DNA of 64,000 bases. Source: Campylobacter sp. TTU_617. GTDB taxonomy: Bacteria; Campylobacterota; Campylobacteria; Campylobacterales; Campylobacteraceae. The DNA lies in contig NZ_JAENKV010000002.1 of NCBI RefSeq assembly GCF_016599045.1, forward strand, positions 121,481-185,480, in the 5' to 3' direction. The translations under genes were made by a program, and so were the position numbers. A model generated the notes under the pieces. The model was not told the DNA's origin, ran no database searches, and saw nothing but the letters and a program-made list of their open reading frames with translations. Shown here one piece after another: positions 28,407 through 37,977 of this stretch (position 1 is the stretch's first letter; every line of letters starts with the position of its first letter).

Positions 28407-29249
28407 TTATTGCAAATATTGCGTAATTAAATTAAATAGTAATTTTGCTAAATTTTTATCTAGAGTTTGAAGATTGTTTTTACATTCTTTGATTAGTTTT
28501 TCTTTATGTGAAATAGCTTGTTCAAGCCCTAATAAATTAACAAAAGAATTTTTATTAATATCAGATTTTGAAGATTTTCCACTTTCTTTTTCATTCATTA
28601 TAACATCAATAATATCATCATTAATTTGAAAGATAAGACCAAGTTTTAAACCTATATTATAAATTTGTTCTGTTTCTTGTGGATCTAATTCACAAATTTC
28701 ACAACCCATTTTTAAACTAGCGGCTATTAATCTAGCAGTTTTGTGTATATGTAAAAATTCAAGTTCTTCTAAATTTAGTTTTTGATTTTCAAAAAAACAA
28801 TCAATAGCCTGTCCTATAATCATACCATTAATTCCTGCATTAAAGGCTAGGGTTTGTATTAGATTAATTTTAATGCTATCTTTTAATTTTAAACGCGAGA
28901 GCAATAAAAAGGCTTCTGTGTTTAAAGCATCGCCTACTAAAATAGCTGTAGCTTCATCATAGGCTTTATGCAAAGTTTTAAGATTGCGACGTAAATCAGC
29001 ATTATCCATAGCAGGTAGATCATCGTGGATTAAAGAATAAGTATGCATAAATTCTAAAGCCAAAGCAGCATCTAGTGCATCAGATAAAAGTTTTGGATTT
29101 TTAGCTTCTACTACTCCTAAAAGGAGTTGGGCACGAAAATGTTTTCCTCCCGCTTTAAGCATTGAAGCTAGGGCTTCATTGAAAAAAGGATGGAAACTTT
29201 TTACATTTGGAAGATGGCTATTTAAGTGTTTTGTAAAAAGTTCTTTCAC
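28407..29249 (-). CDS. ispA: Farnesyl/geranyl diphosphate synthase
   Basis: 280 residues of the trans-prenyltransferase family: first Asp-rich motif in SLIHDDLPAMDNADLRR (about residues 75-91) and second in FQINDDIIDV (about 206-215), with GKHFRAQLLLG near the N-terminus. It makes farnesyl diphosphate for undecaprenyl phosphate and quinones. Its start overlaps the pflC stop by 4 bases. Confidence 0.95.
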   Translation of the reverse strand: MKELFTKHLNSHLPNVKSFHPFFNEALASMLKAGGKHFRAQLLLGVVEAKNPKLLSDALDAALALEFMHTYSLIHDDLPAMDNADLRRNLKTLHKAYDEATAILVGDALNTEAFLLLSRLKLKDSIKINLIQTLAFNAGINGMIIGQAIDCFFENQKLNLEELEFLHIHKTARLIAASLKMGCEICELDPQETEQIYNIGLKLGLIFQINDDIIDVIMNEKESGKSSKSDINKNSFVNLLGLEQAISHKEKLIKECKNNLQTLDKNLAKLLFNLITQYLQ

Positions 29250-30343
29250 TTCCTAAGCCTTATGAAAAATTGAAATTCACCATCTGCTCTAGAGTTAATA
29301 TCGGTTGCTAAATTATCATAAAAGCGACTTAAAGGCAGTTTATCACTTTTTCTTTGGATTAAAACATTAAAATCATTTCCTTTTATAAGAATATCTTGTA
29401 AATTTTTAAAGTCTTTAATAATTTGATTATTAACACGTAAAATTTGATCGCCAACCATAAATCCTGCTGTTGCTGCTTTAGAATTTGGTTCAACTTTTGT
29501 TATGATAAGAGCTTTATTAACACTTAGGCCTAAATTACTTTTAAAACTTGTTGGAGCTGGTTTTGGTTTATTGCTTGGAAGATTAAAATGACTTATATCT
29601 TTTTCAAAGACAACGCTTGAGATATTAAGTTCTTGATTATCTCTTAAAACATTAAAATAAAGCGTGCTTCCCCTGTCGGCAAAAAGAATTTTTTCATTAA
29701 GTTTTCTTAAATCTTTTATGTTTTCTCCATCAACGCTAAGGATCTGATCATTGATTAAAAATTGACCATTTTTTCTTACATTTTGAACATATATTTTATT
29801 TTCTCTAAGATCAAAATCTACCCCAATATCTCCCCAATAAACATCATTATATTTCATAAAATGTTTTAAATAACGATTTCCAATAAAAGCATTGTTATTG
29901 AGTGCAATACCTAGCATATTACAACAAGGAGTGCTTAAAATTCCAATTTTTGAGTTAAAATCAAGTTGATCTCTTTCATTTAGATTTTGTGCTAAATATT
30001 TAATATGCCCTATGTAAGCTTTATCTGGATCTAAAATTCCTACCCAATCATTACGTGTTAAATTTTGTTCATCTACCATTTTTGTAGGGATAAGACTAAA
30101 ATCTGTTCTTACAAGATATAAATTTAAAAATGGATCATATTTTACATATTTGTTAAGCTTTGTATCAGGTTTTTTTATAACAGCAAGTAAATTTTCACCT
30201 AAAACAAAAGCATCCATACCTTCATAATTTAATTTACTTGCTTTATTTCTTTCGTAACAAGCTACAAAATCTTCAAATCTTGGTCTTTCTATCGCAAAAG
30301 ATAAAGAAAGCAAAATAAAAAAACTTAATAAAATTTTAATCAT
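29246..30343 (-). CDS. pflC: PDZ-domain periplasmic protein, PflC-like (flagellar motor scaffold)
   Basis: 365 residues with a signal peptide (MIKILLSFFILLSLSFA). There are two PDZ-like regions: one near 195-250 (NGQFLINDQILSVDGENIKDL) and one near 275-345 (KVEPNSKAATAGFMVGDQILRVNNQIIKDFKNLQ). The N-terminal part is trypsin-fold-like without an evident catalytic triad. By order and content it matches C. jejuni Cj1643, reported as the motor disk component PflC needed for motility. It sits among housekeeping genes, overlapping ybaB and ispA by 4 bases each. Confidence 0.8.
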   Translation of the reverse strand: MIKILLSFFILLSLSFAIERPRFEDFVACYERNKASKLNYEGMDAFVLGENLLAVIKKPDTKLNKYVKYDPFLNLYLVRTDFSLIPTKMVDEQNLTRNDWVGILDPDKAYIGHIKYLAQNLNERDQLDFNSKIGILSTPCCNMLGIALNNNAFIGNRYLKHFMKYNDVYWGDIGVDFDLRENKIYVQNVRKNGQFLINDQILSVDGENIKDLRKLNEKILFADRGSTLYFNVLRDNQELNISSVVFEKDISHFNLPSNKPKPAPTSFKSNLGLSVNKALIITKVEPNSKAATAGFMVGDQILRVNNQIIKDFKNLQDILIKGNDFNVLIQRKSDKLPLSRFYDNLATDINSRADGEFQFFIRLRK

Positions 30344-30642
30344 AATTTTAACCCTCCTAAAACATCTGTGGCTAAAGAATTACGATTTCTTGCAACCATA
30401 GATAAAACATCGTTAGTGGCAGAAATAAGTAAAATTTGCAAAGATTCTTTATCTTCAAGTAAAGAATCATCTATATTAATGTCAATAATTTCACCTTTTC
30501 CATTTGCACTGACCTTAACAAGTCCTGCACCACTTTTTGCACAAAATTCTTTTTTATCAAGTTCTGATTCCATGGCTTTTGCTTTTTCTTGAACCTTGTT
30601 TAAAAGTTCTCCCATTTTTGAAAGATCTAAATTATCAAACAT
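30340..30642 (-). CDS. YbaB/EbfC-family nucleoid-associated protein
   Basis: 100 residues with the YbaB pattern: N-terminal helix (MGELLNKVQEKAKAMESEL), a central strand set (AGLVKVSANGKGEIIDINID) and a C-terminal helix (LQILLISATNDVLS). Members bind DNA as tweezer-shaped dimers. It sits directly after murE and overlaps the pflC start by 4 bases. Confidence 0.92.
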   Translation of the reverse strand: MFDNLDLSKMGELLNKVQEKAKAMESELDKKEFCAKSGAGLVKVSANGKGEIIDINIDDSLLEDKESLQILLISATNDVLSMVARNRNSLATDVLGGLKL

Positions 30643-31932
30643 TTATTTTCCTTGATTTTTATAAAATTCTTGAATAATAATTTTATCACTAAAAGGATAT
30701 TTTATACCTTTAATCTCTTGGTAGCTCTCATCTCCTTTGCCTAAAATTAAAACCAAATCATCTTGTTCTTTTAGTTTTAAAGCTTTATAAATAGCTTCTT
30801 TGCGATCTGTTATTGTTAAAACTTTTGATTTATTTTCAAATCCTTGCAAAATATCTTCTATAATTTTATTGGGCTCTTCATCTCTTGGATTATCACTTGT
30901 AATAATAGCTAATTTAGCATAGTGTTCAACAATTTTTCCCATTAAAGGACGTTTGCTTTTGTCTCTATTTCCTCCCGCACCAAAAACAACAATCATTTTT
31001 TTATCTTTAAAGGTATCAAGGATTTTTTCAATTCCATCTGGAGTATGGGCAAAATCGACAATTACATTTTTTGCTATCTCTTCAACTCTTCCGCAAACTC
31101 CTCCAAAATTTGAAATAGCAGCTTCTAGTTTTTTTATATCAGGTTTTAAAAGTTCATTAATAAGAGCACTTGCAGCTAAAAGATTATAAAGATTAAAAAG
31201 ACCAAGCAAAGAAGAGTTGATATGGAAACTCTTTTGATTTCCGGCCATTACAATAGCTGAAACACCTTCATTTAAAGAATAGGCTTTAATATGATAATAA
31301 GAAGGATTTTCTATGCTATAAGTAAAAGAATTTTTTACATTAAAACGAATAGTTTTTGCATCTTTATTGATAAATTTTATACTTTCATCTGTAAAAAAAC
31401 TTTCTTTGGCTAAAAGATAATTGTTAAAATTTTGATGAAAATCTAGATGATCTATTGTGATATTGGTAAAAATTTTTGCTTTAAATTTTAAACCTTCAAT
31501 GCGATTTTGAACTAAAGCATGTGAGCTTACTTCCATCACAAAAAAATCACATCTTTCTTTACTTGCCTTGCTTAAATATTCTAAAGTTTTTAATATAGGC
31601 TCTGTGGTAAGAGATTTTTCATTAATTTGTTTATCATTTATAAAAGCACCTCTTGTTCCACAAAGAGCACATTTATATCCTAAATCTAGTAAAATAGAAT
31701 AAATAGCAGCTGCAGTTGTTGTTTTGCCATTTGTTCCTGTTATACCTATAATTTGAATATTTTCATCAATATCTAAAAGTTTTTTACATTCTTCTACATT
31801 GATGATTTTTGCACCTTGTTTTTTAGCTTGATCAATAAATTGTTTGTTTTGACTATTGCATAAGAAAAAACAATCTTTTTGACATTCTAAAGAATTATCG
31901 GTTATAAAAGTGTCTTTAAATTTTAGAATCAT
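30643..31932 (-). CDS. murE: UDP-MurNAc-L-Ala-D-Glu:meso-diaminopimelate ligase
   Basis: 429 residues: ATP loop [14 protein letters not shown] near 63-76, the central ligase block [23 protein letters not shown] with its carbamoyl-Lys region, and the C-terminal DNPRDEEP motif, the mark of meso-DAP-specific enzymes. It adds the third residue of the peptidoglycan stem. It is slightly shorter than E. coli MurE (about 495) because the N-terminal domain is reduced, which is normal in this group. It overlaps the upstream gene by 17 bases. Confidence 0.97.
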   Translation of the reverse strand: MILKFKDTFITDNSLECQKDCFFLCNSQNKQFIDQAKKQGAKIINVEECKKLLDIDENIQIIGITGTNGKTTTAAAIYSILLDLGYKCALCGTRGAFINDKQINEKSLTTEPILKTLEYLSKASKERCDFFVMEVSSHALVQNRIEGLKFKAKIFTNITIDHLDFHQNFNNYLLAKESFFTDESIKFINKDAKTIRFNVKNSFTYSIENPSYYHIKAYSLNEGVSAIVMAGNQKSFHINSSLLGLFNLYNLLAASALINELLKPDIKKLEAAISNFGGVCGRVEEIAKNVIVDFAHTPDGIEKILDTFKDKKMIVVFGAGGNRDKSKRPLMGKIVEHYAKLAIITSDNPRDEEPNKIIEDILQGFENKSKVLTITDRKEAIYKALKLKEQDDLVLILGKGDESYQEIKGIKYPFSDKIIIQEFYKNQGK

Positions 31933-32482
31933 TTTTCATCTTTAATAATTTTTTTTGAATTTTAATAAATTTTTTATTTGCCCAAAAATGTAAGAAAACA
32001 TCTTCTATATAATTTAAAGTAAAATCTTTATAACCATTATCAAGAAGCTTTTCTAAAAATTCTAAAAAATCTTCTTTATCATTGATGACTAATTTTCCAG
32101 AATAAATAATATTTTCAAAAGATTTTTTAAAGCCAATTTTTTCTTCGCTTATTAAAAAATCTTTATAATTAAGGGCATAACCATCTTCAAATTCACTTTC
32201 TTTTGGTAATGCATTTTTAAATTCAATAGAGTTCAAAATTTGATCAAAATCTTTATCGATGAATTTTAAGCGATAATTGTCTATATAGAATTCAAAAAGC
32301 AAAAGAGCTTCTTGAGGATGATTTAAGGCTAAATCACAAAGATTTATGAAATTTAATAAACGTTTATTTTTTCTTTTTTCATAAGCTAAAGAAAAATAAG
32401 TTTTTGCAGTTTTAAAATCTTTCCTATAAAAATGATCAATGCCAAGCTGTTTATAATTTTGCAAATTCTTGTGCTCCACCAT
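31916..32482 (-). CDS. TPR-like protein of unknown function (Cj1640-type)
   Basis: 188 residues, soluble and all helical. The first 60 residues have TPR-like spacing ([28 protein letters not shown], then [26 protein letters not shown]). No catalytic motif or signal peptide is seen. It overlaps murE by 17 bases and the NfuA-type gene by 32 bases, so it is translated within one tight operon. Confidence 0.7.
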   Translation of the reverse strand: MVEHKNLQNYKQLGIDHFYRKDFKTAKTYFSLAYEKRKNKRLLNFINLCDLALNHPQEALLLFEFYIDNYRLKFIDKDFDQILNSIEFKNALPKESEFEDGYALNYKDFLISEEKIGFKKSFENIIYSGKLVINDKEDFLEFLEKLLDNGYKDFTLNYIEDVFLHFWANKKFIKIQKKLLKMKNDSKI

Positions 32483-32723
32483 CTAAATTAATAAGAGTTA
32501 TATCAGGATGAATGTCAATTTTTAATTGTCTTTCAAGCCCATATTTTAAAGTTGTTCCACTTGCTGAACAACCTTTACAAGCACCAATTAGATGAACATA
32601 AACTACGCCTTTTTTTATTCCTAAAAATTCTAACCCCCCGCCATCTCTTTCTAAAATGTGTATATTTTTTTCCAAACAAGCTTTAACAGGATTTACAAGC
32701 TCTTCATCACTAAAAGGCATCAT
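32451..32723 (-). CDS. NifU/NfuA C-terminal-domain protein
   Basis: 90 residues, a lone NifU C-terminal (Nfu) domain with the [4Fe-4S]-binding CxxC in GACKGCSASGTTLKYGLE near residues 48-65. Such proteins pass Fe-S clusters to target enzymes. It is first of a tight operon reaching to tkt and beyond. An AT-rich 78-base gap with a terminator separates it from the DUF2130 gene. Confidence 0.92.
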   Translation of the reverse strand: MMPFSDEELVNPVKACLEKNIHILERDGGGLEFLGIKKGVVYVHLIGACKGCSASGTTLKYGLERQLKIDIHPDITLINLDGGAQEFAKL

Positions 32724-32775
32724 GCTTTTACCCTTTTATTTGAAATTTTTAAAAATACTTTAGCACGATTGTATT

Positions 32776-32798
32776 TAAAAAAAGGTAAATTAAACCTT
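32776..32798 (-). terminator. Weak intrinsic terminator after the DUF2130 gene
   Basis: On the minus strand AAGGT and ACCTT form a 5-bp stem with a 7-base loop, followed by a run of about eight T residues. It lies 4 bases after the DUF2130 stop. Confidence 0.5.
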
Positions 32799-32801
32799 AG
32801 T

Positions 32802-34145
32802 TTATTCTTCTTCCCTAGCAAGATTTTCAAGACTTTTTAATCCTTCTTCTCCTATAAGATTTTTTCCTTTTAAAGTTCCAAATATAGCATTTAAAGAGCC
32901 TACGATAGAATGAGAATTAAAACTCAAACTTTCTATAGCTCTTGCTCTTTTTTTCCATATGTTTTGCATAGCTCTCATTTCACTTTCTAAATCTTCTTTC
33001 ATATTTTGATAAGTTTTTAAAATCAAAGTCATTTGAGTGCTAAATTCTTTAGAATTTAAATATTCGTATAAAAGATGATTTTTTTCTTCTTTATTTTCTA
33101 AAGAATTTTTAAGTCTATGAAAATTTATAATGCTTTCTCTAATAACGCAAATTGCACTTTTAAATTCATTGAAAGTGCAAATTAAAATTCCTTCTTTAAA
33201 ATGAATTTTTTGTTGATCTTTTGGCATAGTTTTTGTGAGTAAAATAGCAATATCTACTTTTGTTTTAATGCTATCTTGTTTAAGTTTATCAAGCCATTCT
33301 TTATTAAATTCTTTAGTTCTTTTACTCTCATATAAAATACTTCCACAAATATTTCCAAAATGATCTTTAACAATATGCAAGCAATCTGCTCCATTGATGC
33401 CTTTTGGAACCTCTTTAATCTCATCTGTTAAAAATTCATTTTTTAAAAATTCTTCTATAAGAAGTTCTTGTGCTTCTCCTTGAAGTTGTTGTGATCCTTG
33501 TTCTGCTTTTCTTTTTGCGGCATCAAGTTCTTTTTTGATGCTTTCTAGTTGTAGCTTTAGTTCTTGTTGCTTTAATTCTTCTTCGTTTTTTTTATGTTCA
33601 AATTCAATACGCAAACGTTCTTTTTCAAATTCTAAATTTTTCTTTTCTTGTTCTTTAAATTCTTTAAAAGCTTCTTGTTTGGCTAAAAATTTGATTTTTT
33701 CTTCATTTTCTTTTTGTTCTCTTTTTAATTGTTCATTTTCAGCCTTTAGAAAAATTAATTCACTTAATTCTTTACTTTTTTTCTCTAATTCATCTTGCAT
33801 TAATTGTTTTTCTTTCTCGTGTTCTTTAATAAAATTTTGAATGAATTGCTTTTTAAAGTTGTCTTGTTCTTTTTGCATTGATTTTTCTATTTGATCTATT
33901 TGATTTTTCAAACCCTCTTGAATTTTTTGCTTAATAATTTCTTCTTGTTTTACCTTTTCTTCTTCAAGTTTGGCTAAATGTTTTTTATACTCCAATCTTT
34001 TTTCTTCTACTTCTTTATTAAATTCTTGTTTTTGTTTTTGAATTTCTAAATTTGCTTGATTTAAAACTTGAGTATAAAGTGCTTGATTGATATTTATAAA
34101 TTCATTACATTTTGGACATTGAATTTGTTTTTCATAAATTTGCAT
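32802..34145 (-). CDS. DUF2130 protein: zinc ribbon, long coiled coil, nuclease-like C-terminus
   Basis: I use the ATG at 34145 (447 residues) because AAAGGAAA lies just upstream; an upstream ATG at 34181 is also open. The N-terminus has a CPKC pair (IQCPKCNEFIN). Residues about 25-235 form a long Lys/Glu/Gln-rich coiled coil. The C-terminal third has ADCLHIV...GSILYESKRTKEFNKEWL, which fits a PD-(D/E)xK nuclease core (Asp, then ExK) as in RmuC-like proteins. By memory this is Cj0069. The cellular role is unknown. Confidence 0.85.
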   Translation of the reverse strand: MQIYEKQIQCPKCNEFININQALYTQVLNQANLEIQKQKQEFNKEVEEKRLEYKKHLAKLEEEKVKQEEIIKQKIQEGLKNQIDQIEKSMQKEQDNFKKQFIQNFIKEHEKEKQLMQDELEKKSKELSELIFLKAENEQLKREQKENEEKIKFLAKQEAFKEFKEQEKKNLEFEKERLRIEFEHKKNEEELKQQELKLQLESIKKELDAAKRKAEQGSQQLQGEAQELLIEEFLKNEFLTDEIKEVPKGINGADCLHIVKDHFGNICGSILYESKRTKEFNKEWLDKLKQDSIKTKVDIAILLTKTMPKDQQKIHFKEGILICTFNEFKSAICVIRESIINFHRLKNSLENKEEKNHLLYEYLNSKEFSTQMTLILKTYQNMKEDLESEMRAMQNIWKKRARAIESLSFNSHSIVGSLNAIFGTLKGKNLIGEEGLKSLENLAREEE

Positions 34146-34257
34146 AATATTTCCTTTATGGTATTTTAAATATTTTAACATATAATAAAAGCTTTGTTTT
34201 AGGAATATAGTTTGTATTGATAGAATTTATGTTAAATTTTTGTTTTAAGGAAAATTA

Positions 34258-35478
34258 ATGCAAAAACCTACTTCAATTCAAGGATTTAAAAAATTTAAAC
34301 TCATTATAATTTTAGCTTTAATGTCTAGTATAGCCCCACTTTCTACAGATATGTATTTACCAGCTTTAACTCACGTAGAACAAAGTTTTAAAACAAGTAC
34401 TTTTTTAACACAACTTTCTTTAGCAAGTTTTTTTATAGCCTTTTCTTTAGGACAGCTTATATATGGTCCTTTAAGTGATATTTTTGGGCGTAAAAAACCT
34501 GTTATTTTTGGAATTTTACTTTTTATGATTTCTAGTTTTGCTTGTGTTATGGTGGATAATATTTTTCTTTTTATTTTATTAAGATTTTTACAAGCTCTTG
34601 GTGGGTGTGCAGGTATTGTGATAGCAAGAGCTATTGTTAATGATTTATTTGAAATCAAAGAAGCAACGGGGATTTTTGCATTAATGATGGTTTTTTCATC
34701 TTTAGCTCCTATGATTTCTCCTACTTTTGGAGGAATACTTCTTGATTATTTTTCTTGGCATAGTATTTTTATCACCTTATTTATTCTTGGGATCATTTTA
34801 TTTTTTATGATAATTTTTGGACTTCAAGAAAGTGCAAATTTAACCCAAAGTCAAAAATTTTCATTTAGGCAAACTTTAAGTGCTTATAGTATTGTTTTGA
34901 AAGATAAGATTTTTTTAACTTATGTATTGTCTGCTTCATTAGCTCTTAGTGCTATGTTTGCATATATTACAGGATCTAGTTTTATTTTTACAAAATTTTT
35001 TGATTTAAGTGAGCAAAAATTCGCAATACTTTTTGGTTTAAATGCCTTTGGTTTTGTTCTTTGTGCAAATATTAATGCAAGATTAGTTTTAAAATTTAAT
35101 TCTGAGAAAATTTTATCTTATGCATTATTTTTAATGCTTGTTGCAACTTTAATTTTATTTTTAAGTGCTTTTTTAAATCCTAATTTTTATCTTTTTGAGA
35201 TATTGATTTTTATAAGCATAGCTTGTTTAGGTTTTATAGCGCCAAATACTACAACTTTAGCTATGGCGAGATTTAAGCAATGTTCTGGCACAGCTTCTGC
35301 TATACTTGGAACTATGCAGTTTGCTTTGGCTGGATTTATTTCATTTTTTGTTGGAATTATAAATGCAAATACTCCTATAGTTTTGGCATTTTTAATGTGT
35401 ATATGTGTTTTTTTGGCAAATATGGTTTATTTTATTACAAAATTAAAAAATTATTCTGTTACGAAAATACTCAATTAA
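34258..35478 (+). CDS. Bcr/CflA-family multidrug efflux transporter (MFS)
   Basis: 406 residues with 12 predicted membrane segments. The MFS motif A variant LIYGPLSDIFGRKKPVIFG is near residues 72-90, and the drug:H+ antiporter start LSTDMYLPALTHVEQSF is near 27-45, typical of Bcr/CflA. It exports drugs or metabolites in exchange for protons; the substrate is unknown. RBS AAGGAAAATTA precedes the ATG. It is on its own, 81 bases before lctP. Confidence 0.92.
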   Translation: MQKPTSIQGFKKFKLIIILALMSSIAPLSTDMYLPALTHVEQSFKTSTFLTQLSLASFFIAFSLGQLIYGPLSDIFGRKKPVIFGILLFMISSFACVMVDNIFLFILLRFLQALGGCAGIVIARAIVNDLFEIKEATGIFALMMVFSSLAPMISPTFGGILLDYFSWHSIFITLFILGIILFFMIIFGLQESANLTQSQKFSFRQTLSAYSIVLKDKIFLTYVLSASLALSAMFAYITGSSFIFTKFFDLSEQKFAILFGLNAFGFVLCANINARLVLKFNSEKILSYALFLMLVATLILFLSAFLNPNFYLFEILIFISIACLGFIAPNTTTLAMARFKQCSGTASAILGTMQFALAGFISFFVGIINANTPIVLAFLMCICVFLANMVYFITKLKNYSVTKILN

Positions 35479-35522
35479 ATTTAAATATATATTAAAACTC
35501 CTACTTTAATTTATCGTTTTGC

Positions 35523-35528
35523 TAAAAT
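35523..35528 (+). promoter_or_regulatory. Likely lctP-lutABC promoter -10 box
   Basis: TAAAAT in CGTTTTGCTAAAATC with the TGC extension and a T-rich upstream stretch, 32 bases before the lctP ATG. Confidence 0.55.
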
Positions 35529-35559
35529 CTAAAAAGATAAAATCAAAAAGGATGAAAAT

Positions 35560-37227
35560 ATGTGGGAACAAGTTTATGATCCGCTAGGAAATATTTGGCT
35601 TAGTGCTTTATTTGCCTTTTTGCCTATATTTTGTTTTTTAATATGTTTAGTCTTTTTTAAACTTAAAGGCTATCAGGCAGGATTTTTAACAGTTGTGTTG
35701 GCTTCTTTAGTAGCTTTAATAATTTATAAAATGCCTTGGAATTTAGTTGGAGCTAGTTTTATACAAGGTTTTATAAATGGAATGTGGCCTATTGCTTGGA
35801 TTATTATTGCAGCAATTTTTCTTTATAAGCTTTCAATTAAATCAGGTTCTTTTGAAATCATTAAACAAAGTATGATGAGTATTACTCCTGATCATAGAAT
35901 TCAAGTTATTTTAATAGGTTTTTGTTTTGGTTCTTTTCTAGAAGGAGCCATTGGTTTTGGTGGTCCCATTGCTATTACGGCTGCACTTTTGGTAGGACTT
36001 GGTTTTAAACCTTTACAAGCTGCTGGGCTTTGTTTGATAGCAAATACTGCTCCTGTTGCTTTTGGAGCAGTAGGAATTCCAGTAACTGCTATGTGTGATC
36101 TTTTAGGAATTCAAGGGGGAGCTATTTCTGCTATGATAGGGCGTATGCTTGTGCCACTTTCTTTTATAGTTCCTTTTTTTGTAGTTTTTTTAATGGATGG
36201 ATTTAAAGGTATTAAAGAAACTTTTGCACCTGTTTTGGTAGCATCAATTAGTTTTACTTTAACTCAATTTTTGAGTTCAAATTATTTGGGTGCTGAGCTT
36301 CCGAGTATTATTTCGGCAGTTGTTTCTCTTGCTCTTACTATAATTTTTCTAAAATTTTATAAAATTAAAAATATATATCGCGTAGATGGAAAAACAGATT
36401 TTAAAAATGATTTAAATTTGAATATGGGTTTAATAATTAAAGCTTGGACCCCTTTTATTTTACTTATCGTATGTATAATTTTTTGGACTCAACCATTTTT
36501 TAAAGAACTTTTTTCAAAAGATGGAATTTTAGCTTTTACAAGCATTAGTTTAACTTTTAATAATATAAGTGGAGGTATCTTAAGTCCTTCTATAGTAGAT
36601 AATACAATATTAAAACCTATAAATTTAGGACTTGGAATAGACTTAATTAATGGAAAAAATGTTGCTCAAGCTGGAACAGCTATACTTTTTGCAGCTTTTT
36701 TAACTATTGTTATATTAAAAATTAAAGCAAATGATGCTGTTGAATGTTTTAATGCAACTTTAAAAGAAATGGCTATACCTTGTCTTACCATAGGTCTTGT
36801 TGTGGCTTTTGCTTTTGTGTCTAAAAATAGTGGTATGAGTTCAACTTTAGGACTTGCTTTTGCACATACAGGAGGAGCCTTTTCTTTCTTTTCTCCTATT
36901 ATTGGTTGGATAGGAGTTTTCTTAACAGGATCGGATACTAGTGCAAATTTACTTTTTGGAGCCCTTCAGCAAATTAGTGCACAAAAACTTGGAGTAAGCG
37001 AAGCTTTATTTTTAGCAGCTAACTCAGTTGGTGGAGTAGTTGGAAAAATGATTAGTCCTCAAAGTATAGCTGTTGCTTGTGCTGCAGTAGGCCTTGTAGG
37101 AAGAGAATCAGAGCTTTTTAAATTCACTCTTAAGTATTCTATAGCTTTTGTTATTTTGGTAGGAATTTGGACTTGTATAATAGCTTTCTTTTTGCAAGGT
37201 ATCATTCCTCCTGTAGTTTTAAAATAG
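35560..37227 (+). CDS. lctP: L-lactate permease
   Basis: 555 residues, about 12-14 membrane segments, of the LctP/LldP family: AIGFGGPIAITAALLVGLGFKPLQAAGLCLIANTAPVAFGA near residue 132 and the C-terminal GSDTSANLLFGALQ and SVGGVVGKMISPQSIAVACAA blocks. It imports L-lactate with protons. It is first in an operon with lutABC, so uptake and oxidation are encoded together. RBS AAAAAGGATG. Confidence 0.96.
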   Translation: MWEQVYDPLGNIWLSALFAFLPIFCFLICLVFFKLKGYQAGFLTVVLASLVALIIYKMPWNLVGASFIQGFINGMWPIAWIIIAAIFLYKLSIKSGSFEIIKQSMMSITPDHRIQVILIGFCFGSFLEGAIGFGGPIAITAALLVGLGFKPLQAAGLCLIANTAPVAFGAVGIPVTAMCDLLGIQGGAISAMIGRMLVPLSFIVPFFVVFLMDGFKGIKETFAPVLVASISFTLTQFLSSNYLGAELPSIISAVVSLALTIIFLKFYKIKNIYRVDGKTDFKNDLNLNMGLIIKAWTPFILLIVCIIFWTQPFFKELFSKDGILAFTSISLTFNNISGGILSPSIVDNTILKPINLGLGIDLINGKNVAQAGTAILFAAFLTIVILKIKANDAVECFNATLKEMAIPCLTIGLVVAFAFVSKNSGMSSTLGLAFAHTGGAFSFFSPIIGWIGVFLTGSDTSANLLFGALQQISAQKLGVSEALFLAANSVGGVVGKMISPQSIAVACAAVGLVGRESELFKFTLKYSIAFVILVGIWTCIIAFFLQGIIPPVVLK

Positions 37228-37239
37228 AAAGGTTAAAAT

Positions 37240-37977
37240 ATGAAAAAAGTATATTTTTATGCGACTTGTTTAGGAACAGCTGCTATGCAAGATACAATTT
37301 TAAATGCTTTAAAGCTTTTGCGTAGGGAAGGTGTTGAGATAATATTTAAGAAAAAACAAACTTGTTGTTCTCAGCCTTCATTTAATTCAGGATATTTTAA
37401 AGAAAGTAAAGAAATAGCCCTTTATAATGTAAATTTATTTGATGAGCCTTATCCTATAGTGGTTCCAAGTGGATCTTGTGCAGGAATGATGAGCCATGAT
37501 TATTTAGAACTTTTTAAAGATGATGTGCATTTTGAAAAAGTAAAAGATTTTTCTCAAAGAGTTATAGAGCTTTCGCAATATTTAGATGAAGTTTTAAATG
37601 TTGATTATGAAGATAAAGGAGAGCCTATAAAAATTACTTGGCATTCTAATTGTCACGCTTTAAGAGTTCAAAAAAGTATTGATGCTAATAAAAATTTAAT
37701 TAAAAGACTTAAAAATGTAGAACTTGTTCCTTTAGAATATGAAGAAGAATGTTGTGGTTTTGGAGGAACTTTTTGCGTAAAAGAACCAGAAATTTCAAAT
37801 GCTATGGCTAGAAGTAAGATTAAAGATATACAAAACTCAGGAGTTAAATATTTAGTTAGTGCAGATGGGGGTTGTCTTTTAAATATTAGTGGAACGATGC
37901 AAAAAATGGGACTTGATATAAAGGCTATTCATTTGTACGATTTTCTAAATAAACGCTTACAAGGAGAGAGTCTATGA
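37240..37977 (+). CDS. lutA: L-lactate oxidase subunit LutA (CCG-domain protein)
   Basis: 245 residues with two cysteine-rich CCG domains: KKQTCCSQPSFNSGY near 44-58 and EEECCGFGGTFCVKEPE near 167-183. It belongs to the GlpC/LutA family that binds Fe-S clusters in the three-part NAD-independent L-lactate dehydrogenase. It starts 13 bases after lctP and overlaps lutB by 4 bases. Confidence 0.95.
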   Translation: MKKVYFYATCLGTAAMQDTILNALKLLRREGVEIIFKKKQTCCSQPSFNSGYFKESKEIALYNVNLFDEPYPIVVPSGSCAGMMSHDYLELFKDDVHFEKVKDFSQRVIELSQYLDEVLNVDYEDKGEPIKITWHSNCHALRVQKSIDANKNLIKRLKNVELVPLEYEEECCGFGGTFCVKEPEISNAMARSKIKDIQNSGVKYLVSADGGCLLNISGTMQKMGLDIKAIHLYDFLNKRLQGESL

